Below are positions 1-7,524 of a stretch of DNA of 64,000 nucleotides, one piece after another. Each line of letters starts with the position of its first letter. Within the stretch, counting starts at the first letter, position 1. The stretch covers positions 248,001 through 312,000 of the forward strand of contig NZ_JBKFFP010000001.1 in assembly GCF_046506625.1 (NCBI RefSeq). The letters run 5' to 3'. The position numbers were made by a program, and so were the translations under genes. Under the pieces are notes generated by a model. That model was not told the DNA's origin. It did no database searches and was given only the letters and a program-made list of their open reading frames with translations. The stretch comes from Zhengella sedimenti. GTDB taxonomy: Bacteria; Pseudomonadota; Alphaproteobacteria; Rhizobiales; Rhizobiaceae.

Positions 1-181
1 ACAACCCATCTTGCCTCGTTCTCCCGGAGGCTTCTCCCTCCCAAGCATGGCCCGCCTCCGATCGTGATCTGAACCCTCTTCGCGGTGTGTGGCCGCGATA
101 CGAGAAGCGAAACGAATCTCATGCAGCCGGACTGCTGCATGGCGAGTTCTCGCAAAACGATCACATTGGAAGGACTGGACG
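1..181. other. Window edge, no gene recognised
   Basis: I see no convincing coding frame here. The stretch ends with a GGAAGGA ribosome binding site that serves the gene starting at 182. Longer open frames that run through this region into the next gene lack a ribosome binding site and would place unrelated residues in front of a clear signal peptide. Confidence 0.5.
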
Positions 182-640
182 ATGAATTTCCCAAGAACCG
201 TAATTGCCGCCGCCATCCTGTTGCTGGCGAGCCTCATGCCGACTGTCGGCGCACAAGCACAGGACGCCAAGCCCGGCCTCTTCGTCAACCTCACCACCGA
301 CGACACCTGGGCAGCGGCCAAGGCGATCATGTTTGCCCATCAAAGGGCGTTGAAAAACGATCACAAGCCTGTCGTCATCTGGCTGAATGTGCGCGGCGTC
401 TACCTGGCTGACAAGAAGCGTGCCTCCCATGTCCATGGACTGATGCGGGAGCAGAACGCCTCGATCCAGGACATGCTGACTGCGTTCATGAAGGACGGTG
501 GCGTCGTCTTGATGTGCCAGGCATGTTCGGCTGCCGCCGGATTGACCATCGACGACTACATCGACGGTGTCCAGATGGGCTCCTGGCCGGTGATTGAAGG
601 CTACTTGTTCGATCCGGCAATGAAAACGCTGTCCTGGTAG
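182..640 (+). CDS. DsrE-family protein with signal peptide
   Basis: A 152-residue exported protein. Residues 1-27 form a signal peptide (basic start, leucine/alanine core, cleavage near AQAQD). The rest reads as a DsrE/DsrF-like alpha/beta domain: a hydrophobic strand around VVIWLNVRG, then GGVVLMCQACSAAAG near residues 107-120 with cysteines 112 and 115, and the end GVQMGSWPVIEGYLF. Relatives act in sulfur relay or persulfide handling, but the substrate here cannot be read from sequence. I chose the ATG at 182 because GGAAGGA lies just upstream and the signal peptide starts at once. The next gene faces it on the other strand, so it is probably a single transcription unit. The export signal suggests a periplasmic role, unlike cytoplasmic DsrE. 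Confidence 0.75.
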   Translation: MNFPRTVIAAAILLLASLMPTVGAQAQDAKPGLFVNLTTDDTWAAAKAIMFAHQRALKNDHKPVVIWLNVRGVYLADKKRASHVHGLMREQNASIQDMLTAFMKDGGVVLMCQACSAAAGLTIDDYIDGVQMGSWPVIEGYLFDPAMKTLSW

Positions 641-817
641 GCAGCATTCCTTCTGCGCTGCAGGCAAGCGGAACGCAAACACTGGATGGAACAGGGTTTG
701 CGTTTCGCGGCGCGGGCATCACCGCGAAGCCCCAAGGTCACTTCGCAGGCCCGAAGTACCGAGTGGCAGTCCGGCGCCGGCCGCAACTCCCCCGCTGAAA
801 CGCCTGCGCCTTCCCCC

Positions 818-3013
818 TCACCGTCCCATGATCACGTCGAGGATCGAACCCACACTGCCGGGTTCCTCGCCCACGCCGACCTTCGGGACGGGGCGGGCGA
901 CGGAGGCGGTGCGGTCGTCCGCGGCCCCGTTACGGCCGGCCACATCGGCAGACGGCCTCGGCGCGCCGGCCATGGGCAGGTCTCCTTGCGGGGCAACCGG
1001 GGCGGGCGGGCGGTTTTCCGGGCTACCGGCCGGATCCGGCGTCCACAGCCCGCGCAGCGGCGCTTTCGGGAGGCCCTCGTGGGCGGCCTGCATGAAGGTC
1101 TTCCAGGCGTCCGCCGGCAGCGACCCGCCGGTCACGCCCTTCATCGGCGCGCCGTCGTCATTGCCGAACCAGACGCCGGTGACGAGGTTCGACGTATAGC
1201 CGACGAACCATGCATCGCGGGAATTCTGCGACGTGCCTGTCTTGCCGGCGGCCGGCCAGCCGAAATCGGCGCGCCGCGCCGTGCCGTCCTCAACCGTGCC
1301 GCTCATCATCGTGTTCATCATGGCCACGAATTCGGGGCGCACCACGCGCGGGGCCGCGCCCTTCTGCTCGTAGATCACCTTGCCGTCCATGGTGGTCACG
1401 CGGCGGATGACATGGACATCGGGCCGGTAGCCGCCATTGACGAAGGGCACATAGGCCGCCGTCAGTTCCAGCGGCGTGACCTCCGATGTGCCGAGCGCGA
1501 TGGACGCATTGGCGGCGAGATCCGATTCGATGCCCATGCGGTGGGCCACTTCAGCCACCGTCTTCGGCCCCACTTCCTGGGCAAGCTGGGCGGCGACGGA
1601 GTTCAGCGACTTCTTCAGCGCGGTGGCCAGCGTCACCTTGCCATAATACTTGCCGCCATAGTTTTCCGGCGTCCACTTGCCGATCCGCACCGGCGCATCG
1701 GTGCGCACGCTGTCGGGACGGCGGCCGTTTTCCAGCGCGGCCAGATAGACGAAGGGCTTGAAGGTGGAGCCCGGCTGGCGGCGGGCTTCCGTCGCACGGT
1801 CGAACTGCGAATTGGCGTAATCGTAGCCGCCGACCATGGCGCGCACGGCGCCGGAGCCGTCGATGGAGACCAGCGCGCCCTGGCTGACGCGGCTCGCCTT
1901 GCCATTCTTCGCGATCAGGTCGCGGATGGAATTCTCGGCCAGTTTCTGCAGGGTCAGGTCGAGCGTGGTGTCGACGACGACGTCCTGGTCCACGTCGCCG
2001 ATCAGGTCCGGCAGTTCCTCCATCACGCGGTCGGCGACGTAGTTCTCCGAACCGGTCCAGTAGGCCGCCGCACGGGTGGCCGGCGTCTTCATGGCCACCG
2101 CGAATTCGGTCTCGCCGATCATGCCCTGTTCGCGCATGGCGGCAATGACCAGCTTCGCGCGGGCTTCCGCGGCCTGCGGGTCGCGGGCGGGCGACAGGCG
2201 CGAGGGCGCCTTCAGCAGGCCGGCCAGCAGCGCCGCCTCGGCCAATGTCACGTCGCGTGCGGGCTTGCCGAAATAGCGGCGGGCGGCGGCCTCCACACCA
2301 TAGGCGCCGGAGCCGAAATAGACCCGGTTCAGGTACATGGTGAGGATCTGGTCCTTGCTGTGCTCGTGCTCCAGCCACAGCGCCAGCAGCACCTCCTGCA
2401 CCTTGCGCTCGATGGTGCGCGCGGGCGACAGGAACATGTTCTTGGCAAGCTGCTGGGTCAGCGTGGAGCCGCCCTCGCGCAAGCGCCCTGCGGCGATGTT
2501 GGAGGCCATGGCGCGGGCAAGGCCCAGCGGGTCAATGCCGAAATGGGAATAGAAACGGCGGTCCTCGATGGCGATGACGGCCTGCGGGATATAGGGCGAC
2601 ATCTCGTGAAGGCCGACAGCCTCGCCGCCGGTCATGCCGCGATTGGCGATCAGCCTGCCGTCGACGGAGACGATCTTGACGTTGGGCGGCCGAGCCGGCA
2701 CTTCCCATGTGGTGGCCGAGGGCATCTTGGCGCCATACCAGGCGACGACGCCGGCCGCCGCGATGCCGCCCCAGATGGCGAGAATGAGCGACCAGTAGAT
2801 GGCGGTGCGCAGCAGGCCGAACAGCCCGCGCCGCTTGCGGGCGGTGCGGGACTTGCGGGCGGAGCCGGCCTTTTTCCGGCCCTTGGCCGGGGCCGCCTTG
2901 CGGGCACGGGCAGGCAGCACGCGGTCGTCCTCGGAGACCGAAAGGCCGCGCTTGCGCCCGCTTCCGCCCTCGAATTCCGGCTCGATGCGCTTGCCCGTCC
3001 TGCGTCTGGCCAT
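818..3013 (-). CDS. Class A penicillin-binding protein (PBP1A family)
   Basis: A 731-residue bifunctional peptidoglycan synthase: glycosyltransferase family 51 plus penicillin-binding transpeptidase. A strongly basic cytoplasmic tail of about 60 residues rich in Arg/Lys is followed by one membrane span. The glycosyltransferase domain has EDRRFYSHFGID and GGSTLTQQLAKNMF. The transpeptidase domain has the serine motif PGSTFKPF (SxxK), an SLN motif (KKSLNSVAAQ) and KTGTSQNSRDAWFVGYT. The C-terminal 70 or so residues are Pro/Ala-rich and probably disordered. The ATG at 3013 has GGCGGG upstream; a GTG at 3037 would add eight residues. It extends glycan chains and cross-links them on the periplasmic face. 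No other wall gene is adjacent, though an LpoA-like lipoprotein lies at 18.8-20.0 kb. Confidence 0.93.
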   Translation of the reverse strand: MARRRTGKRIEPEFEGGSGRKRGLSVSEDDRVLPARARKAAPAKGRKKAGSARKSRTARKRRGLFGLLRTAIYWSLILAIWGGIAAAGVVAWYGAKMPSATTWEVPARPPNVKIVSVDGRLIANRGMTGGEAVGLHEMSPYIPQAVIAIEDRRFYSHFGIDPLGLARAMASNIAAGRLREGGSTLTQQLAKNMFLSPARTIERKVQEVLLALWLEHEHSKDQILTMYLNRVYFGSGAYGVEAAARRYFGKPARDVTLAEAALLAGLLKAPSRLSPARDPQAAEARAKLVIAAMREQGMIGETEFAVAMKTPATRAAAYWTGSENYVADRVMEELPDLIGDVDQDVVVDTTLDLTLQKLAENSIRDLIAKNGKASRVSQGALVSIDGSGAVRAMVGGYDYANSQFDRATEARRQPGSTFKPFVYLAALENGRRPDSVRTDAPVRIGKWTPENYGGKYYGKVTLATALKKSLNSVAAQLAQEVGPKTVAEVAHRMGIESDLAANASIALGTSEVTPLELTAAYVPFVNGGYRPDVHVIRRVTTMDGKVIYEQKGAAPRVVRPEFVAMMNTMMSGTVEDGTARRADFGWPAAGKTGTSQNSRDAWFVGYTSNLVTGVWFGNDDGAPMKGVTGGSLPADAWKTFMQAAHEGLPKAPLRGLWTPDPAGSPENRPPAPVAPQGDLPMAGAPRPSADVAGRNGAADDRTASVARPVPKVGVGEEPGSVGSILDVIMGR

Positions 3014-3157
3014 GAAATATCCCGCCTTGCCCTGCACGTCCCGTCTGTTCCGCGGGTCATGGACAACACCCTAATTCGGGCGATTTAAGGGGCGGTTAAG
3101 TCCATGGTGAGGAAACAGTAAGCGGCAAGCGCGCAAGTTTATGCAGCCCAGGCGCGA

Positions 3158-4039
3158 TCATTCCCGCGCATGGCGCTCGCGGATGACGATGTAGATGCCG
3201 GACGCGACGATGATGGCGGCGCCGACATAGGTCAGCGTGTCGGGGATTTCGCCCCAGACCTGCCAGCCGATCAGCGTGGCCCAGAGAAGCGCGGTATAAT
3301 CGAAGGGCGCGACGACGGCGGCAGGCGCGAAGCGGAACGCCTGCGTCATCATGGTCACGCCCACCGTGCCGAACACCGCGATGGCGGCGAACAGCCAGAG
3401 ATCGTCGGCGCGCGGCGTCACCCAGACAAAGGGCTGCAGCAGCGCGCTGAGCACGGCGCCCACCCCGGTCAGCCAGACCATCAGCGTCCACATGCTCTCG
3501 CGCGGATCGACCCAGCGCGCGCCGATCATCATCAGGGCGTAGAAAAATGCCGTCGCCACGGGAAAGAGCGAAACCGCCTCGAAGGCCGCCGTTCCCGGAC
3601 GCACGACGACAAGCACGCCGGCAAAGCCCACCAGCACCGCCGACCAACGCCGCCAGCCCACCTGCTCGCGCAGCACCAGCGCCGAAAGGGCGGTGACGAA
3701 GACGGGAGCGACGAAGATCAGCGCCGTGGCTTCCGCAAGGCCAAGATAGCCGAGGCCGGTGAAAAACAGCGTCGCGGCGCACAGCCAGATGAATCCGCGC
3801 AGGACATGCGCCCAGGGCCGGGCGGAATGCAGGCCCTTGCGCCCGCCAAGCCGCAGGACGATCAGCACGGCGACGGGAAATGCAATGAGATTGCGGATGA
3901 ACAGGATCTGGATCGCGGTGTAGTGCTCGGCCAGGGTCTTGGCGAGCGCGTCGTTGATGCTCAGAAAGGCGACACCGGCGCACATCAGCATGATGCCCGT
4001 CGTCACCCCCGATTGCGTCCTGGTCAGGCCCTTGTCCAT
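3158..4039 (-). CDS. EamA/DMT-family transporter
   Basis: A 293-residue inner-membrane protein of the drug/metabolite transporter superfamily with two EamA repeats, about ten hydrophobic segments in all. The first repeat starts at GIMLMCAGVAFLSINDALAK, and a second one follows the region around residue 140. The family exports metabolites or takes up small solutes; substrate cannot be predicted. I prefer the ATG at 4039 because it places the first membrane span near residue 12, as is usual. A GTG at 4096 would add 19 residues without membrane character. No strong ribosome binding site supports either start. It runs in the same direction as the RNase D gene upstream, about 70 bases away. Confidence 0.85.
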   Translation of the reverse strand: MDKGLTRTQSGVTTGIMLMCAGVAFLSINDALAKTLAEHYTAIQILFIRNLIAFPVAVLIVLRLGGRKGLHSARPWAHVLRGFIWLCAATLFFTGLGYLGLAEATALIFVAPVFVTALSALVLREQVGWRRWSAVLVGFAGVLVVVRPGTAAFEAVSLFPVATAFFYALMMIGARWVDPRESMWTLMVWLTGVGAVLSALLQPFVWVTPRADDLWLFAAIAVFGTVGVTMMTQAFRFAPAAVVAPFDYTALLWATLIGWQVWGEIPDTLTYVGAAIIVASGIYIVIRERHARE

Positions 4040-4110
4040 GTCGCTTGCATCATGTCCCGTCTCGACCGGACCATGCGGTCCGGCAGCCGTCTTCACGCCG
4101 GACCGGCCGG

Positions 4111-4728
4111 TCAGCTATGGGCGAAAATGTCGGTCTCCTCCCAGCCCGCGAGATCGAGGCGCGCACGCATGGGAAGGAAATCGAAGCACTGGCGGGCCAT
4201 GTCCATGCGGCCCTCGCGCAACAGCCGCGCCGTGATGGCCTCGCGCAGCCTGTGCAGGTGCAGGACATCGGAAGCGGCATATTCGAGCTGGGCCTGCGAC
4301 AGGGTTTCCGCGGCCCAGTCGGAGGATTGCTGCTGCTTGGAAAGCTGCACGTCGAGCAGTTCGGCGCAGAGGTCCTTCAAGCCGTGACGGTCGGTGTAGG
4401 TGCGCGTCAGGCGCGAGGCGATCTTGGTGCAGAAGACAGGGTTGGCGCGCACCCCGAAGGCGTGTTCCAGCACCGCGATGTCGAACCGGCCGAAATGGAA
4501 GATCTTCTCGATCCCCGGATCGGCCAGCAGCTTCTCGATATTGGGCGCCGATGACTGGCCATTGGCGATCTGGACGACGTCGGCGGTGCCGTCGCCGGGC
4601 GAAAGCTGGACCACGCAGAGCCGGTCGCGATGCGGTTTCAGGCCCAGCGTCTCGGTGTCGATGGCCACCGCCTCCACCTGGTAGTTGGAAAGGTCGGGGA
4701 GGTCTCCCTTGTGGGCGCGGATGGTCAT
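4111..4728 (-). CDS. rnd: Ribonuclease D-like 3'-5' exonuclease (short form)
   Basis: A 205-residue DEDDy exonuclease. The acidic residues are in place: AIDTETLG (D, E) at the start, FHFGRFDIAVLEH (D) in the middle, and YAASDVLHLHRL (Y and D) near the end. The HRDC domains of E. coli RNase D, which is about 375 residues long, are absent. This short catalytic-only form is common in alphaproteobacteria. It probably trims 3' ends of structured RNAs such as tRNA precursors. The ATG at 4728 starts directly in the conserved fold; the longer open frame upstream has no conserved residues. It is followed on the same strand by the EamA transporter. Confidence 0.88.
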   Translation of the reverse strand: MTIRAHKGDLPDLSNYQVEAVAIDTETLGLKPHRDRLCVVQLSPGDGTADVVQIANGQSSAPNIEKLLADPGIEKIFHFGRFDIAVLEHAFGVRANPVFCTKIASRLTRTYTDRHGLKDLCAELLDVQLSKQQQSSDWAAETLSQAQLEYAASDVLHLHRLREAITARLLREGRMDMARQCFDFLPMRARLDLAGWEETDIFAHS

Positions 4729-4744
4729 CGTGTCAGTTTCCCGT

Positions 4745-5233
4745 TCAATTGCCGTGCCTGCGCAGGAAACGCGGACCAAGCCATTTCATCATGACCATCG
4801 CGTCCTCGCCGTCGGCATAATTGTTCTTGCGTGTCGCGGTATGGCGGAAACCCTGGCGCGCGTAAAGGGCGCGCGCCGGCGCGTTGGACGGGCGCACGAA
4901 GAGCCGGAGCACGGGACGGGGCGCGAAACGGCAGGCCGCGCGCACCAGAGCACCGCCCACGCCCCTGCTTGCCGCCCACGGGACCACGCCGACGAAATCA
5001 ACACTGGTCCACAGCCGGGCGGAGCGGTCACGCAGCACGAGGAAGCCCGCCACCTCATCCCCCAGTTCGGCCACGAGGACGATGAGTCGCTTGTCGGCGC
5101 CCGGCCGGGCAAGCTGTCCGGGGCCAAGGCGGTTCGGATCGCCCGGGAAAAGCGCGTCCTGCAGGGCCAGCACCGCCTGCGCATCGCCCTGACGGGCCAG
5201 GCGGACATGGGCCTTCGTGTCGGACGCGCCCAT
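4745..5233 (-). CDS. GNAT-family N-acetyltransferase
   Basis: A 162-residue GCN5-related acetyltransferase. The acetyl-CoA binding motif A reads VGVVPWAASRGVGGALVRAA (a variant of R/Q-x-x-G-x-G/A), followed by the motif B region LFVRPSNAPARALYARQGF. It transfers an acetyl group from acetyl-CoA to an amine; the acceptor cannot be told. The ATG at 5233 lies four bases after the stop of the M20 peptidase gene, so the two are very likely translated from one message. The RNase D gene starts 16 bases after this stop, so all three may share a transcript. Confidence 0.85.
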   Translation of the reverse strand: MGASDTKAHVRLARQGDAQAVLALQDALFPGDPNRLGPGQLARPGADKRLIVLVAELGDEVAGFLVLRDRSARLWTSVDFVGVVPWAASRGVGGALVRAACRFAPRPVLRLFVRPSNAPARALYARQGFRHTATRKNNYADGEDAMVMMKWLGPRFLRRHGN

Positions 5234-5237
5234 CGCC

Positions 5238-6629
5238 TCACCCGCCTTGCGCCAGGGCGTGAAGGATGCGCGCCCAGGAGCGCTGGCCCTTGTGGAAGGA
5301 GGCCAGTTCGTATTTCTCGTTGGGCGAGTGGATCTGGTCATCGCCAAGGCCGAAGCCGACGAGCAGGGATTCCATGCCCAGCATGCGCTGGAAATCGCCG
5401 ACGATGGGGATGGAGCCGCCCATGGCGATCATCAACGCGTCGGTTTCCCATTCATCCGAGAGGGCGCCGCGCGCGGTGTTCAGAAGCGGCGAATCGTAAG
5501 GCAACTGGATGGCCGGGGAGCCGCCATGCTCCTCGAATTCCACCGAGCAATCGGCGGGGATGCGCGCGCGCACGAAATCGCGGAACGCCGTACGGATGGC
5601 AGCCGGATCCTGGTCGTGCACAAGCCGGAAGGAGACCTTGGCCGAGGCTTGCGCAGGGATCACGGTCTTGAAGCCCTCGCCCGTATAGCCGCCCCAGATG
5701 CCGTTGACCTCCGCCGTCGGGCGCGCCCAGATCATTTCCAGCAGCGTGCGGCCGGTCTCGCCGGCGGGTTCCGACAGCCCCACCTCGCCGAGGAAGGATT
5801 CCGGCGTCCGGTTCAGCCCGTTCCACATCTCAAGGATTTCCGGCGGGGTCTCGTTCACGCCGTCATAGAAGCCGGGAATGGTGATGCGGCCGGCAGCATC
5901 GTGCATGTCCGCCAGGATTCGGGTCAGGATGTGGATCGGATTGGCCGCCGCACCGCCGTAATAGCCGGAATGGAGGTCGCGGCCGGCCGCCTTCACCGTG
6001 ACCTGCTCGCCGACGAGGCCGCGCAGGCCGGCGGAGATGGCGGGCGTCTGCGGGTCCCACATGTTGGTGTCGCAGACGAGGGCGAAGTCGGCCTTCAACT
6101 CGCCTGCATTGGCCTCCAGGAAGGGCTTGAGCGACGGCGAGCCGGATTCCTCCTCGCCTTCGAACAGGATGGTGACCCGGCAAGGCAGGCTGCCATGCAC
6201 GGCCTTGAAGGCGCGGGCCGCTTCCACGAAGGTCATGAGCTGGCCCTTGTCATCGGCGGCGCCGCGCCCGGTGATGACCTTGCGGCCGTTGCGCGTGGCG
6301 ACGGCGGGTTCGAAGGGGCCGCTTTCCCAAAGTTCCACCGGGTCCACCGGCTGGACATCGTAGTGGCCGTAAAAGAGCACGTGCGGCGCGTCCGGCGTGG
6401 CGCCCTCGTGGTGGGCGACCACCATGGGATGACCGGACGTGTCGCGCACCGAGGCTTCGAAGCCGATGGAGCGCAGGTCCTCGGCCAGCCATCCGGCCGC
6501 CCGGCGGCACTCGTCCCTGTAGGCCGGATCGGTGGAAATGGAGGGAATGCGGATCAGGTCGAACAGGTGTTCGACGGAATCTTCAAGCCGGGCGTCGATC
6601 GCGTCGAGCACGGGGGCGATGTCACTCAT
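5238..6629 (-). CDS. M20-family metallopeptidase/dipeptidase
   Basis: A 463-residue zinc peptidase of the M20/M25/M40 family. Metal-binding and catalytic features are visible: FYGHYDVQP (His and Asp ligands), GRGAADDKG, FEGEEESGSPSL (catalytic and ligand Glu), and a C-terminal His in QIHSPNEKYE. A dimerisation (lid) domain containing HSGYYGGAAANPIH lies in between. It probably hydrolyses dipeptides or N-acylated amino acids in the cytoplasm. The ATG at 6629 is preceded by GAGGA at good spacing; a second ATG at 6647 is less well placed. It leads a short operon with the GNAT gene. A 16-base inverted repeat lies 20-35 bases upstream (6649-6664). Confidence 0.92.
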   Translation of the reverse strand: MSDIAPVLDAIDARLEDSVEHLFDLIRIPSISTDPAYRDECRRAAGWLAEDLRSIGFEASVRDTSGHPMVVAHHEGATPDAPHVLFYGHYDVQPVDPVELWESGPFEPAVATRNGRKVITGRGAADDKGQLMTFVEAARAFKAVHGSLPCRVTILFEGEEESGSPSLKPFLEANAGELKADFALVCDTNMWDPQTPAISAGLRGLVGEQVTVKAAGRDLHSGYYGGAAANPIHILTRILADMHDAAGRITIPGFYDGVNETPPEILEMWNGLNRTPESFLGEVGLSEPAGETGRTLLEMIWARPTAEVNGIWGGYTGEGFKTVIPAQASAKVSFRLVHDQDPAAIRTAFRDFVRARIPADCSVEFEEHGGSPAIQLPYDSPLLNTARGALSDEWETDALMIAMGGSIPIVGDFQRMLGMESLLVGFGLGDDQIHSPNEKYELASFHKGQRSWARILHALAQGG

Positions 6630-6648
6630 CAGGTCCTCGCAAATCATT

Positions 6649-6664
6649 CTGCACTGTAGTGCAG
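6649..6664. promoter_or_regulatory. Inverted repeat, candidate operator of the M20 gene
   Basis: The sequence has arms CTGCACT and AGTGCAG around a two-base centre. It ends 20 bases before the chosen ATG of the M20 peptidase gene on the minus strand. Its position fits a repressor site or a hairpin in the leader. No regulator gene lies next to it, so the binding protein is unknown. Confidence 0.4.
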
Positions 6665-6724
6665 GTTAGACGTTGCGAATGCGCTGTGAAAGACGGGGGA
6701 GCAAATCGGCTGCGGAGACAAACC

Positions 6725-6762
6725 GGCCGCCGTGGTGGAGGGGGGAACCACGGCGGCCTTTT
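6725..6762 (+). terminator. Strong hairpin with T-run on the plus strand
   Basis: A perfect 12-base stem (GGCCGCCGTGGT with ACCACGGCGGCC, loop of ten bases) is followed by TTTT on the plus strand. Both flanking genes are on the minus strand, where the downstream sequence after the stem is only weakly T-rich (GGTTTGT). It could end the minus-strand membrane protein gene at 6951-7391, or mark the end of an unannotated plus-strand RNA. Confidence 0.55.
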
Positions 6763-6950
6763 GAAAACAGCGGCAGCCCGGAGAGGGGGATTGGGACTGC
6801 CACCCGTTCATCCGGATCAGGCGGGGGACGGGCCATTCATCCGGACGCGGCATTATTGCTTGCCGATGACCAACATTTGGGAAGATGAAAGCGGCGAAAC
6901 AAGGGCACGAACATTAAAGGTTCGTAACGTTGCCGTGATCGATGGAGCCG

Positions 6951-7391
6951 TTACTTGGGAACCCCGACGGCAAACCATTTTTCCATCCAGCGCCCGCGCG
7001 TGACGAGATCGATTGCGCCGAGCATTGCGGCCATGATCAGGAGACTTATCCAGAACTGTGTCATCAACTCAGCCACCGACTTGTCCGGTGCAATAAAGAA
7101 GATGAGCATGGCGCAAGAATAGAGCAGGCTCGTGAACCCAACCGCGGCGAGGCGGACAGCCGGGCTGCGCGGCAGGTTCGCCAGGAACAGCGACAGACCC
7201 AGGTGAGCCGCCAGTACCACCGGCATGAAGGCCGACTTCATCAGCGCCATGCGCCAGTCACCCTGCATCCACCAGAGAAGAGCGAACATCACGCCGGCCA
7301 GCGCGAGGGCGGCGACCGCGTTGGCCCTTGCCGCGCGCGCCAGCGCATCCTTCTGTGCCCCGGTGAATTCCAGTCGTACGCGTTCGGCCAT
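6951..7391 (-). CDS. Small integral membrane protein, unknown function
   Basis: A 146-residue protein with about four hydrophobic segments: around AVAALALAGVMFALLWW, MPVVLAAHLGLSLFLA, AAVGFTSLLYSCAMLIFFIA and TQFWISLLIMAAMLGAIDL. The N-terminus is short and charged. I do not recognise the family. The start is well supported by GGAGG ending about seven bases before the ATG. It is divergent from polA across about 130 bases, so both promoters must lie in that gap. Confidence 0.75.
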   Translation of the reverse strand: MAERVRLEFTGAQKDALARAARANAVAALALAGVMFALLWWMQGDWRMALMKSAFMPVVLAAHLGLSLFLANLPRSPAVRLAAVGFTSLLYSCAMLIFFIAPDKSVAELMTQFWISLLIMAAMLGAIDLVTRGRWMEKWFAVGVPK

Positions 7392-7524
7392 GATGCCCCC
7401 TCCAGTCCCGTTTTCCGCACAGCCTCAACATGCATGTTCGCCCGCCTTCAATCAAGGGTTCGCGCATGAAAACGGGTGCCGTGGCAATGGACCTTGGCGG
7501 CATTTGCGCTTAATCGTGTCAGCC

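Larger units (their letters stand above)
6630..6950. other. Intergenic region with a palindrome and a hairpin
   Basis: This 321-base stretch lies between two minus-strand genes. It holds an inverted repeat at 6649-6664 and a strong hairpin at 6725-6758, both listed separately. I see no convincing coding frame. Open frames on the plus strand that cross it have no ribosome binding site and no recognisable product. Confidence 0.6.

Noticed and set aside
686..3088. An 800-residue open frame on the plus strand opposite the penicillin-binding protein
   Set aside because: It is the antisense frame of a GC-rich gene, rich in Arg/Gly/His without any domain. The minus-strand protein has all catalytic motifs.
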